A stretch of 38,833 nucleotides of DNA, from positions 1-38,833 of IMG/VR virus record IMGVR_UViG_3300044638_006414. One strand, written 5' to 3'. The translations under genes were made by a program, and so were the position numbers. Below, piece after piece: positions 14,670 through 24,305 of the stretch (its first letter is position 1; the number at the start of each line of letters is the position of its first letter). Below the pieces are notes generated by a model. The model made no database searches and was not told the DNA's origin. It saw only the letters and a program-made list of their open reading frames with translations. Source of the stretch: a virus.

Positions 14670-16472
14670 TTATTTTAATCTAACTACAATATCAATAGAA
14701 GGGTTTAGTATTTGTAATATTTGATTATCATCGGCAAGTATTATCTCTTCTGTTATTTGTATTTCACCATCGGAAGCCACGGTTTGAACTGATGTATTTT
14801 GTGAATAAATACCACCCACTTTATTATAAACTTTAAGTGATGTTAAGTTTAACACACCTGGTGTATTCATAATTGCATTTTTAACAACCCCTAAAAAAAC
14901 ATCATCACCTAAAGCTAAGGTTGATTTATCAAAAATATTTGAGATGTTTGTTACAATCGCTGATGATAAATCGGTTGGTGTGTATTGTTTATTATATTGC
15001 ACATCTAATATAAAGCTAAGATTTACTACTTGAGCTGGTTGAACAACAACATAATCATTTATCATTCTATATTGTGATAAGTAGGTTGCGATATTATTTG
15101 CGATGTTTGAATTAATATTACTTGTTAAATTACCATTTACATCGGTGGTTAGAATATTGACATTTATTTTATTACCTGTTTTGGTAACACTAACTTTAGA
15201 TGGTGCTCCGAACTTACCTGGCATTTTAAATATTTGCGAATCATAATCTTCAAGAGTTACACACCTTTCCTGAGCTCCGAAATTAAATCCAATATAATTT
15301 CTAGCTTCTTCTATTGTTGGTTGATTTGCTCCACCTAATGAAGAAGTAACATTTGTTACACTTAATGAATTAGATACTGCTGTATTAATGGTTGAGTTAG
15401 GACCATTAACTAAAAAATTGGATGATGTAATTCTTGTAAGGGTGTTAGGGTTAAGGATTGATTGTTGTCCTCCACCCACTCTATATTTAACAAATACTGT
15501 TGTGTTTGCTTTTGGTGTTAAACCTAATGTTGGGTTATTAGTGAGTTCATTATAATCAATATTAAACTCATTTAAAGTAAATTGTGTTATTGCGTCATTA
15601 TCTGTTTCAGAACCACCAAATGTAATAATCATAAAGTTTTCTGGTGTATATTCCGTAATAAATTTTTTATTTGTTTTAACCCATTTACCTTGTCTAATAC
15701 CATCCACAACAGGTAGGTTAGGATCATCAATAAAAACTCTTTGTTGTGCTAATGCATCTACTTCAAACCACCTTTGGTTATCATCAAAAAATACGGAATC
15801 TTCTGGTATTGTTGTAATTGATGTTCCATCTTGAACAACTATTGAACTAACAGAAAGAACATTTCTTTCAGGTAAAATAATTTGAAAAAATGGTTTAACA
15901 TTTGATGTATTTACAATTTGTCTAAGTGTTCTTGTTTCACCGTTTACAACAATTTCAGTTTTAATAATTTGATATGAAACTACTTTATTATTCGTATCAA
16001 AAATAGGTAACTTTAATCTATTTTGAGCGCCATTTGAGTTAATTGTTGAGGAGAAATCAATATCATTTATTGTTTCAAATACTTGACCACCACCACTAAT
16101 TTTAGTACCTGCTTTAAGAATACCTAAATAATTAACATCTTCTTTATCACCATCAACAGGGACATTTATACTAAATTGACATACGGCGACTGAAGGTCTA
16201 TTCCCTGGTATTTTTAATCCATATGTTCTTGCTATATTATAGATTGAATTTGTTTGTTGTGCGAATTGAAGGTAAGTTTCTTGGATACTTCTATCAATAT
16301 GGAAGTTTAAGTTATCCGCAACGGCTGCATTGATATCTACTAATACTGAGAATAAACCAGCATCACCAAAATTAGTAATTAAATCAGGGTAATAAGTTTG
16401 AACATAACCAATAAGTTCATTTCTTAAACCTGTGAATTCACGTTCTGCGTATGATATTTTTCTTTCTGCCAT
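14670..16472 (-). CDS. Baseplate wedge protein, gp6 / J-like
   Basis: The 600-residue protein matches the T4 gp6 / phage Mu gp47-P2 gpJ baseplate family, which forms the ring that couples tube, sheath and tail fibres. The N-terminus (Y-A-E-R-E-F near 9-14, then Y-Y-P-D-L-I-T-N-F-G-D-A-G near 27-39 and a helix ending in R-S-I-Q-E-T-Y-L) is the typical start of the family in T4-like phages. The conserved P-T-I-E-E-A-R, A-Q-E-R-C-V-T-L-E-D-Y segment is visible at about 389-416, and the C-terminal G-D-D-V-F-L-G-V-V strand region follows. T4 gp6 is 660 residues. The gene starts inside the stop of gp25 (shared ATAA bases), giving one two-gene unit. Confidence 0.88.
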   Translation of the reverse strand: MAERKISYAEREFTGLRNELIGYVQTYYPDLITNFGDAGLFSVLVDINAAVADNLNFHIDRSIQETYLQFAQQTNSIYNIARTYGLKIPGNRPSVAVCQFSINVPVDGDKEDVNYLGILKAGTKISGGGQVFETINDIDFSSTINSNGAQNRLKLPIFDTNNKVVSYQIIKTEIVVNGETRTLRQIVNTSNVKPFFQIILPERNVLSVSSIVVQDGTSITTIPEDSVFFDDNQRWFEVDALAQQRVFIDDPNLPVVDGIRQGKWVKTNKKFITEYTPENFMIITFGGSETDNDAITQFTLNEFNIDYNELTNNPTLGLTPKANTTVFVKYRVGGGQQSILNPNTLTRITSSNFLVNGPNSTINTAVSNSLSVTNVTSSLGGANQPTIEEARNYIGFNFGAQERCVTLEDYDSQIFKMPGKFGAPSKVSVTKTGNKINVNILTTDVNGNLTSNINSNIANNIATYLSQYRMINDYVVVQPAQVVNLSFILDVQYNKQYTPTDLSSAIVTNISNIFDKSTLALGDDVFLGVVKNAIMNTPGVLNLTSLKVYNKVGGIYSQNTSVQTVASDGEIQITEEIILADDNQILQILNPSIDIVVRLK

Positions 16473-16846
16473 TATATTGTTATATTAATTGTATCTTGCT
16501 TACCGAATATTGAAGCATTATTTATATATTTAATTTGAAGATTTACATTTCTTTCGTTATTTGGATCTGTGTTTATCACTATATCCGTTATTTGTAATTG
16601 TGGGAAATATCTAGTAACAGCGGTTTTTACTTCTTCTTTCATAGCGTCATATGTGGTATTATCATTCGGATTAAATATGAAATTCCTAAGATTTGTTCCA
16701 AAATCTGGATTATAATACCTCTCACCTTTATTAGTTAATAATAAATGTGTTAAAGATGAACGTATTTCATCATTAGTTGTTGTTGTTTGCTTAACAAATT
16801 CAGTTTCACTTTCTGTGAATGGAAAAAATATACCTATACTAGCCAT
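16472..16846 (-). CDS. Baseplate wedge protein gp25-like (GPW/gp25 family)
   Basis: The 124-residue protein is a GPW/gp25 family member, the small wedge subunit that starts sheath assembly on the baseplate. It shows the family layout: an N-terminal strand (I-G-I-F-F-P-F), a helix with N-D-E-I-R-S-S-L-T-H-L-L-L-T, then the signature T-N-K-G-E-R-Y-Y-N-P-D-F-G-T-N-L-R at 38-54, with E42 and R43 of the conserved G-E-R, and a C-terminal beta pair around I-T-D-I-V-I. T4 gp25 is 132 residues. The overlap with gp6 and the two TATAAATA boxes upstream suggest late, coupled expression. Confidence 0.93.
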   Translation of the reverse strand: MASIGIFFPFTESETEFVKQTTTTNDEIRSSLTHLLLTNKGERYYNPDFGTNLRNFIFNPNDNTTYDAMKEEVKTAVTRYFPQLQITDIVINTDPNNERNVNLQIKYINNASIFGKQDTINITI

Positions 16847-16862
16847 ATTTAATAAATATATT

Positions 16863-16894
16863 TATTTATATTTTTTGAAAATCTTTTATTTATA
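16863..16894 (-). promoter_or_regulatory. Two T4-type late promoter boxes (TATAAATA) before gp25
   Basis: The minus strand reads TATAAATA at 16870-16863 and at 16894-16887, in the 54-base gap between divergent structural genes. The nearer copy lies 16 bases before the gp25 start, a good distance for a T4-type late promoter. High A+T content makes chance matches fairly likely. Confidence 0.4.
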
Positions 16895-16900
16895 TATATA

Positions 16901-19516
16901 ATGAAATATAAAATTAAAACTAAAATACTTCCTGAGCAAAATCAATACTTAAAAGTAAATATCGAGCAAGATTTTGATATTCTCGATATCTTAACTTTAA
17001 GTGTTTATGGGACAGATGTTTACCCTAATCCTTGTAGTGATTGGGGTGTTATTATCGGTAGGGTTGTTGATAGTAATAATTTTCCAATGGAAAATGTTAA
17101 AATTGGTTTTATAACACCTTTAGATGATACCGATACAAATAATGTATTAATTAGTACCATTTATAGTAGTATTGTTAGTTCGGATTATCCCTTATTACCT
17201 AATTATAAGGTAAATAAAAACCATTACCCTGTTGGTGGATTTCCAAGTGAGGATGAGGTTTTAGCTAATTCTGCTTTAGAATATGTTTACAAAAAATATT
17301 TTAAATATGTGACATCAACCAATAAAAACGGTGATTATGTATTAGTTGGTATTCCATTAGGTAGTGGTGATTTATTAATGAACTTTGATAGTACGGATGC
17401 GGGTTCATTAAGTACAACACCAGCTCAACAATTAGCTACAGGACAAAAAAATAAAAGTGATTTTAAATCGGATCAACAAGTAAATCTAAGTCCTAAAAGT
17501 GCTAATGGGGGAAAAATAGTTACGGGTAGTACTAAAGGTCAAACTATTAATGTTGGTAATATATCAGGTAGTGGTGAAGGTGGTGGTACTACTGTAATTG
17601 CTACAGGTGCAACTCTTAGTAATTTTGGTGGTGGAACTAGTGTAAAAAATCAAACAGGTGATAATGTTTCTGTAATACAAAAACAATCTCCAAATGATGA
17701 TAAAAATGTCGGGTCTAGTGGTACTTTAATTTCTAGAGGGGTTCAGGTACAAGTAAAATCATTTTTTGGTGATAATGATATTTGTGAAATTGGTATTAAT
17801 AGATACGATTATAAATTGGATTATAAATATCAACCTTGTAATTATATAATAGGTTCATTCTATTCCGATTATAGTGTTTTTAATTCAATAGAACCGACAT
17901 ATGTTATTAATAATATGGCGTTAGCCACATCAAAACAAAATATGGGTGGTAAGGTTTCGTTTTTACTTGATGGTTATGACGTTGATAATCCAGATGTTTC
18001 TGCTGATGTATTTCTTGATGGATCATTTTATGCTGTTATCCCTTGTAAGTGGGATAGATATAATATAGATGAAGAAGGTAATTGGTATAAAACTAATGAT
18101 GATTTTACTCGTAACCCAACCGGAATTCCAACTAAAACACCTTATTGTTTAATGATTTATACTAATAATCAAGTTAGTGTTAATTTGAACGATGGTAAGA
18201 CATATTCAAGAGCGTCTGCGGTTGGATTTAATTTAAATAATAGTGCTGATTTGGTTGAACAAATTGGATTAGATGGATCGACAGGTTTAACTACGGTTAC
18301 TAAGTATGATATTAAATATAATGCTCAATATTATCCCCATTCACCATTTCCTAATGGTTTTTATAATTCATTAGATCCGACATATTATCCATACCCTGAA
18401 CAAAATGCTGGAACTAGATATAGGAATGGTGCGGAGTTAAATTGGGATTATGAGAATAGACGTAGTAATATATATACAATAGCAAGTCAATGGACAAAGT
18501 ACGGTTATTACTCAGCATTAAATATTGAAAATAATGGTATGAGTGATTTAAAATACAATGATATCTTATTAAGAAGTATGTATTCACCATTACCTAATTT
18601 ATACTCGACAAAACCATTAAGCGGTGATATAGAATTAGTTTCTTTTATAAGCACTGTAGGTGTTAATTCACCTGAGAGTAAATTAGGACCGAATGTATTA
18701 CCATTAGATGATGACGGACCTTATGGTTGGCATACACAATTCCAAAAACAAGGTAATTTAGACACTGGATTATATCCTAATGGTGTAATAGGTAGGACTG
18801 GTAGTTCTAACACAGGTTTTGATTTTGTAGATTATTTCAATAATAATAATATTGGTAGTTGGGGTTTTGGTGGGGCTACAAATAGTTATTTTAAGGTTAA
18901 TAATGGGAACGCCGGTACTTTTAAAATAAAAGGTAGAATGGATTTTAAGTTATGGGGAAAGGGTACCAATGCTGTTCATAAACTTTCAATAATGTTATAT
19001 CGTAATGGTGTGAATATAGAATTGGATGAATTTTTTCAAACGGGTGGAGTTGGTTTTCAGTGGATTGATTGGGGGGTGACATTTACTATTGATCAAAATT
19101 ACGATTTACGTGATGGTGATATTGTATACTTTAGGATACAAACATTATTTCTTTTCGATAGAATGAGTTGTCGTTTAGATAATGTATCAATAAAGTTTTA
19201 CAAAGTACCTACAGGTACTGTATTTCCATTGATTGTTGGTAATATGTATTTACCTACATTTGAAGCTACTAAATACGATAGTTCATTTTACCCTATTGAA
19301 ACGCTTAAGGATATTTTTGACACTAATGATGGTGGTGTTAATGCCCCTAAATTAAGTGAAATGGATTTAATGTTATACCCTATAACTGATGAAATATTTG
19401 ATATTGTTGAACATTCACAAGAACGTAATCAATATGATAATAATGTAACAAATTATTATTTCTTTTGTAATCAATTCTGGAAGTTAAGGGACTTCATATA
19501 TAATGAAATAAATTAA
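16901..19516 (+). CDS. Large baseplate/tail structural protein with carboxypeptidase-regulatory-like domain
   Basis: The 871-residue product is the first gene of the plus-strand tail block, divergent from gp25. Residues about 48-165 resemble a carboxypeptidase-regulatory-like beta sandwich: W-G-V-I-I-G-R-V-V-D then T-N-K-N-G-D-Y-V-L-V-G-I-P. A polar Gly/Ser/Asn/Gln linker spans about 180-275. A beta-rich body follows, and residues about 640-765 look like a jelly-roll of the carbohydrate-binding kind, with the W-I-D-W-G-V-T-F-T and G-D-I-V-Y-F-R-I-Q strands. By position beside gp6 and gp25 it may take the place of a large wedge component such as gp7, but I see no direct similarity. Three bases separate it from the next gene. 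Confidence 0.7.
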   Translation: MKYKIKTKILPEQNQYLKVNIEQDFDILDILTLSVYGTDVYPNPCSDWGVIIGRVVDSNNFPMENVKIGFITPLDDTDTNNVLISTIYSSIVSSDYPLLPNYKVNKNHYPVGGFPSEDEVLANSALEYVYKKYFKYVTSTNKNGDYVLVGIPLGSGDLLMNFDSTDAGSLSTTPAQQLATGQKNKSDFKSDQQVNLSPKSANGGKIVTGSTKGQTINVGNISGSGEGGGTTVIATGATLSNFGGGTSVKNQTGDNVSVIQKQSPNDDKNVGSSGTLISRGVQVQVKSFFGDNDICEIGINRYDYKLDYKYQPCNYIIGSFYSDYSVFNSIEPTYVINNMALATSKQNMGGKVSFLLDGYDVDNPDVSADVFLDGSFYAVIPCKWDRYNIDEEGNWYKTNDDFTRNPTGIPTKTPYCLMIYTNNQVSVNLNDGKTYSRASAVGFNLNNSADLVEQIGLDGSTGLTTVTKYDIKYNAQYYPHSPFPNGFYNSLDPTYYPYPEQNAGTRYRNGAELNWDYENRRSNIYTIASQWTKYGYYSALNIENNGMSDLKYNDILLRSMYSPLPNLYSTKPLSGDIELVSFISTVGVNSPESKLGPNVLPLDDDGPYGWHTQFQKQGNLDTGLYPNGVIGRTGSSNTGFDFVDYFNNNNIGSWGFGGATNSYFKVNNGNAGTFKIKGRMDFKLWGKGTNAVHKLSIMLYRNGVNIELDEFFQTGGVGFQWIDWGVTFTIDQNYDLRDGDIVYFRIQTLFLFDRMSCRLDNVSIKFYKVPTGTVFPLIVGNMYLPTFEATKYDSSFYPIETLKDIFDTNDGGVNAPKLSEMDLMLYPITDEIFDIVEHSQERNQYDNNVTNYYFFCNQFWKLRDFIYNEIN

Positions 19517-19519
19517 TAA

Positions 19520-21010
19520 ATGGAAAATAAAAAAATATTATTACCTAATGTAAAATATATTGGGGCTCCTGATAAAGATAACCAGTTAAGAATAAATCTT
19601 CAAAGTAAAGATAAAGGGTCAATTGAGGGTTTATATAATTATACCATTAATTCAAATGAACAATTTTCCCTTGAAAGACGTGGTTCTAATTTATTCAGAA
19701 CTTACTTGAGGGTTAGTGGGATGTATTATAGTAATGGTATAAATAATCCATTCATAAATAATTATTATAAGGAGTTTAACACTAATTATTATTTCAATAA
19801 ACAAGAAATAAATAATCCTAATGATAATAGAAACTTTACTGTTGGGATTTTCACTAATACCGCATTTGTTGGATTAAGTACTAATCAAGTAATACCGTTT
19901 AATACGATAGTAAAGGATTCTAATCCAAGTGGATATGACATTTTAAATTATCGTTATACCGCTCAAGAGTTAACTAGATATATTTTCGGATCAACAACAA
20001 GAATTAATTTAAAGAATATTAGTGCGTCTGCTGAAGATTTTGTGGTTAAAATTAATTTTATAAAAAATGATGCTACTACACCTGAAACAGTTTTCTCACA
20101 AGTAATTTTTAATGGTAATATAGGTCCATTATCTACTTTACCGACATCAAATAATTTAATTACTAGCGGTATTACATTGAATGTTGGTGATACAATAAAA
20201 ATGGAAATTGAAGAATCTAGTTCTAATGGAAGTAATTTAGAATATAGTGTTATTACTGTAAGTGGTTTAAGAACCTTTATTAACTCATTTTATGGTAATG
20301 CACAAGGGTTGAGTTCATTTGACAGTTATTTAAGTAATATTGATTTTTTATACGATCCAATAAAGGTTGTTGGTAATACAAATGTTGTGGATAATGACCC
20401 TGAAGTTACTCAATACACCGCCAAATCTCTTATTTTTAGTATTACCGCTCCATATGATGACATAATAATTAATAATATTTCACCTTTAACGACAATAGGT
20501 TCAGAAAGATTAGTTGAGTTAATTGATTATTGGTATTTACCGACTGATATTAAACGTGATGGTTCATATAATATTGGTAATTATGTTAATAGTCCTGGTG
20601 ATCCTGTTATTGTTAGCGCTTCAACAGGTTGGATTAATATAGGTACTTTTTTATCGGGAACAACGGAAGCTAATTTCACCCAATCAAATGTGTTAAGAAC
20701 TAATTTATCAACATTTAGGGGATCTATGTTAGTAAAAATACCTAAATATAAAACATATTCTTTTTTTGTTACAATTAAGAATGGTGATGATATGACAAGT
20801 AATGAGTTTTTAAAAACGAGCTATGGTTATGATTCTGTTGCTGGTTTTATGGGATTACCGGATACAATGGCTTTAGGTGATAGTTTAAATATAAAGGCTT
20901 ATCAACAATATTGTTGGTTAAACATATGGCCGGACTCATATCAATTAAGTGCAACAACTGTATCAGGTAATGGTTTGTTAACTCCTAATGTTAGTTATAG
21001 GGATTATTAG
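19520..21010 (+). CDS. Tail structural protein, upstream part before in-frame TAG
   Basis: 496 residues from ATG 19520 to a TAG at 21008-21010. The N-terminus (K-I-L-L-P-N-V-K-Y-I-G-A-P-D-K-D-N-Q) and the long Asn/Ser/Thr-rich beta strands fit a baseplate or fibre-attachment protein. Beyond the TAG the same frame stays open for another 718 codons with the same composition, so this is probably the first 40% of one protein of about 1215 residues. Nothing about the last residues (V-S-Y-R-D-Y) looks like a natural C-terminus. Readthrough, suppression or a recent nonsense change are all possible. No enzyme motif is visible. Confidence 0.75.
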   Translation: MENKKILLPNVKYIGAPDKDNQLRINLQSKDKGSIEGLYNYTINSNEQFSLERRGSNLFRTYLRVSGMYYSNGINNPFINNYYKEFNTNYYFNKQEINNPNDNRNFTVGIFTNTAFVGLSTNQVIPFNTIVKDSNPSGYDILNYRYTAQELTRYIFGSTTRINLKNISASAEDFVVKINFIKNDATTPETVFSQVIFNGNIGPLSTLPTSNNLITSGITLNVGDTIKMEIEESSSNGSNLEYSVITVSGLRTFINSFYGNAQGLSSFDSYLSNIDFLYDPIKVVGNTNVVDNDPEVTQYTAKSLIFSITAPYDDIIINNISPLTTIGSERLVELIDYWYLPTDIKRDGSYNIGNYVNSPGDPVIVSASTGWINIGTFLSGTTEANFTQSNVLRTNLSTFRGSMLVKIPKYKTYSFFVTIKNGDDMTSNEFLKTSYGYDSVAGFMGLPDTMALGDSLNIKAYQQYCWLNIWPDSYQLSATTVSGNGLLTPNVSYRDY

Positions 21011-23167
21011 GGTTGGAGTAATAATTTTATATCTTCACCATCGTCAAGTAATCCATATATTTTTACACCAAATACGATTATATCTGCTTACACAAATACA
21101 TATGCTTTTAAGGGTATTGTTAATTATAAAATAGTTCAAAAAGAACCTTATCAATATAGAACACAAAAACTAATATCATATGACGATTATTTTGATTCTG
21201 TTGTTTTATCTAAACAAAATTTAGAATATGTTAATGAAAATACAGTTAATTGGGATTTGTATTCTATGTATTCTTATGATAGGGAAAATAATATTAATTT
21301 ATACATTGTGGAAAGTGGTTTAACTAATACGTTTAAAATTAGTGATGGGATACCTGCAAAATATAATTCTACACTTACGTCATTTGAAATAAGTGCATCT
21401 ACTACTAATGTATTTAATTCGTATTTCGATCATAATCTATCTGTTGGTGATTATATTTCAGTAAAAACTGTATCAGGAACTACTGTAAGTAACATCGGTA
21501 TATTTCCAATAGTTAGTATAGGTAGTAATAATAACGCTAACGAATCTAAATTATTTACTGTTAAAATAAGTGGGTTTACTGGTCAATACATACAATTTAA
21601 AAGATTTACCAACCCAAGAGACATCGGTAGTTTGTCTCAATATTATATTAGGAAATATAAGGTTATTGAAAATAGTGATAATTATACATTAACTACACCT
21701 TTAAGTAGAAATGGTTTTGGTAATAGTAATTATTTTTTAACTAATAAAAATGAAGTTGATTTGAGTAATTTATCGGATGAAAATGGTAATCCTATTACTG
21801 AAATATCTTTATTCTTTAAAAAGAAAAATATCTTATCAACGACTAATCATATTATATCTAGAAAAAAGAATACTTTTTATGATAAATTTTACGAAGGTAG
21901 AAATGGATTTATATCTAATGAGGTGTTAGTTAATAGTGTTAATTTTTTCACATCTGGGACATCATTACATAATATACCTGAATATGGTTTAGGTTTGATG
22001 GTATCTGGTTTAACAAATACTTATCGTAATGGTAGTGTAACAAATAACGATGTTTTTTTGGGTGATGATGTTTCTGTATTTGAGTGTGAAGATAATTTAA
22101 ATATTGGTGATCATATTGAATTTAGTGATTTTGAAGTTTCATTTTTAGGTTTATCGTCATTGACGGAATCTATTATTTATAGGAAAGGGGATGACTTTAA
22201 TTATAATAAAGATAGGTTATTTTCATTATTTAGTCAGTATACTAAAAAACCTATTGGTAGTAATTATTCTAATAATATTATAAGTTTAATGGGTGTTAAA
22301 CCTATTTTATTAAATGTTTTTGGATCTAAAATAGCAGGAAGTAATTTATTACCTAATTACTCTATAGTATATATAGACAATAATTTAAGTAATTTTCCTA
22401 TAGGTAGTTCAATTTTATTTAGAACTGGAAGTACTGGTAGTTTAATATCTGCAAATATAGTTAATTATGAACAAGGTGGGTTATATGCTACGATAGATAA
22501 TTCCACATTTTCAAATACCCCAATAGATAGTGCTGTTCCGTTAGAAACATTACAATATTATGGTAACGATTATAGGGTTAAGAAAAGTAATCTATTATTT
22601 GAGCATTTTGCGGTGTATTATTTAGGTAGTGATGAAACTAAAATATCCATATCCGATAGTATTAATATTGGTGATAATATATTTGGGGATATTGTTGAAT
22701 ATAATGAGAGAGAGTTAAATACGTATGTATTACAAACACCAAATTATCTCTTTAAATTAAAAGATATATATGGGTATACCGGATTAACTTCTTTTAGTGG
22801 TATTACATCAACGAATACTAAAACCGATTTATTATATCCAATAAAACTAAAATATTTCACTAATACGATTTATAGGAGTTCAAACATTGAAGATAAAGAA
22901 AGTTGGGCTGTATTTAACGGAGTTAATAATTTTTGGGAATGGAGGGAATTAATACCTAATGGTGAAATTGATGATTCCGATAATGGTACTAATTTTCCGT
23001 TTTTAAATGGTAGACATTACGTATATAATGATATTATCCTACCGTTTAGGAGTAAATATTGGAATCCAACAAACGGTAATATTAGAAGTTTAAATTATAA
23101 CCCAAATTTTAATTTTGGTGCTGGTTTAGGTACTTTACAATCAATTATTGATATAGATATTTGTTAA
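21011..23167 (+). CDS. Tail structural protein, part downstream of the in-frame TAG
   Basis: The same frame as the preceding gene continues without a stop from 21011 to TAA at 23167. If translated separately, the first usable starts are TTG 21257 or ATG 21266, giving about 636 residues, but the 82 sense codons before them (beginning G-W-S-N-N-F-I-S-S-P) argue that this is the continuation of the upstream protein. The sequence is beta-rich with many Asn, Ser and Thr, has short G-S-N / G-D-D-V turns and a C-terminal W-E-W-R-E-L region, and lacks enzyme motifs. It is likely a tail or baseplate component. It ends one base before the next start. Confidence 0.7.
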   Translation, partial: GWSNNFISSPSSSNPYIFTPNTIISAYTNTYAFKGIVNYKIVQKEPYQYRTQKLISYDDYFDSVVLSKQNLEYVNENTVNWDLYSMYSYDRENNINLYIVESGLTNTFKISDGIPAKYNSTLTSFEISASTTNVFNSYFDHNLSVGDYISVKTVSGTTVSNIGIFPIVSIGSNNNANESKLFTVKISGFTGQYIQFKRFTNPRDIGSLSQYYIRKYKVIENSDNYTLTTPLSRNGFGNSNYFLTNKNEVDLSNLSDENGNPITEISLFFKKKNILSTTNHIISRKKNTFYDKFYEGRNGFISNEVLVNSVNFFTSGTSLHNIPEYGLGLMVSGLTNTYRNGSVTNNDVFLGDDVSVFECEDNLNIGDHIEFSDFEVSFLGLSSLTESIIYRKGDDFNYNKDRLFSLFSQYTKKPIGSNYSNNIISLMGVKPILLNVFGSKIAGSNLLPNYSIVYIDNNLSNFPIGSSILFRTGSTGSLISANIVNYEQGGLYATIDNSTFSNTPIDSAVPLETLQYYGNDYRVKKSNLLFEHFAVYYLGSDETKISISDSINIGDNIFGDIVEYNERELNTYVLQTPNYLFKLKDIYGYTGLTSFSGITSTNTKTDLLYPIKLKYFTNTIYRSSNIEDKESWAVFNGVNNFWEWRELIPNGEIDDSDNGTNFPFLNGRHYVYNDIILPFRSKYWNPTNGNIRSLNYNPNFNFGAGLGTLQSIIDIDIC

Positions 23168-23168
23168 A

Positions 23169-24305
23169 ATGGAAATAAGAAATACAAGCCAAACAAAAAC
23201 ATTAAATATACCATTTACATTAAATTTCAATGACGATAAGGAGGATTTAATTAGGGGTTGGGTAGATAGTGAAGGTTCGGGTAATATAAACCCTGTTATA
23301 GATTTTGAGGTTGATTTATATCAATATGAGGGTAGTGATTTAAATTATCAATTTAATTTCTTTTGTTGTGGGGATGAAAGTGTTGGTGAAAATAATCCGT
23401 TTTACCCTTACTCAAAACAAAATGTTTTTAATCAGGGTAGTGGGTATTTTATTAATTCCTACGCAAATACGCTTAGAGATAATACTAACCTTTCACCTGT
23501 GGAAAATCAAATTATTGGAACTAATAATGGTAATGGTTGGACTATAGATGTTGGTGGTAATAATATTAAGGCGGTGCGAGAAGTTAATTTACTACCTATC
23601 ACAAATCAAGCTATTAGTAATGCTCAATTTATATTCACATATTTTAATAGTAGTAATATATCTAATAGAAAACAAATAGATAGATTATTAGTCAGTGCTA
23701 AATCAACCACATCTGGATATGATCAGTTTTACTATAATAAATTAATATTTACTGGTGATACAGGACAAACAAGTTTTAATTTGGTTGGATATAATGCTAT
23801 AAATTACTCTTCTGTGTTAAATATATTTCCCAATTTCAGTAATTTTTATACGATATCAAAAGGCGTTACTTACGATTCAATAAAGAAACCAAATCTCAAT
23901 CTGGATAGGTATAATAAAACTTTAGGTAATAATATTTATTTACCTAAGAATACTGATTTAACTGAGATTTATTTACAGGTTGCTTTTTATAATCCGAAAA
24001 CCGGAAAGTCTATTCAAATGATTACAAAATCAGGATATACGACAAGTGATATATTAGATCCAAATAAAGATGGTACAATTTTTTATAGAACTCAATTTAA
24101 TGATAATTATACATTTTTAAAATTAAGTATTAGCTCATCAACAAAAACATATGGTATAAGATTATATAATCCAAACACGTTGTCTTTTGATATAAATCCT
24201 ATTGTTAGTGGGGTAACAACAATACCTATGTATGAAAAAATTATAACAGATGTAAGGGTTACAAATCAACCATCAACTAATTTACCGTTACCAAATACAT
24301 TATAA
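23169..24305 (+). CDS. Tail/baseplate structural protein
   Basis: A 378-residue protein with the composition of the tail block: low Lys and Cys, high Asn, Ser, Thr, Tyr and Ile, and alternating strand patterns. A Phe-Phe-Cys-Cys-Gly near 74-78 is the only cysteine pair. No known family is recognised. It begins one base after the preceding stop and its TAA shares its last base with the next ATG (TAATG), so it is part of a coupled structural operon. The N-terminus (T-L-N-I-P-F-T-L-N-F) and that of its neighbour at 24305 (I-Q-I-P-F-M-L-N-I) both carry an I-P-F-x-L-N strand, which may be a shared docking element. Confidence 0.7.
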   Translation: MEIRNTSQTKTLNIPFTLNFNDDKEDLIRGWVDSEGSGNINPVIDFEVDLYQYEGSDLNYQFNFFCCGDESVGENNPFYPYSKQNVFNQGSGYFINSYANTLRDNTNLSPVENQIIGTNNGNGWTIDVGGNNIKAVREVNLLPITNQAISNAQFIFTYFNSSNISNRKQIDRLLVSAKSTTSGYDQFYYNKLIFTGDTGQTSFNLVGYNAINYSSVLNIFPNFSNFYTISKGVTYDSIKKPNLNLDRYNKTLGNNIYLPKNTDLTEIYLQVAFYNPKTGKSIQMITKSGYTTSDILDPNKDGTIFYRTQFNDNYTFLKLSISSSTKTYGIRLYNPNTLSFDINPIVSGVTTIPMYEKIITDVRVTNQPSTNLPLPNTL

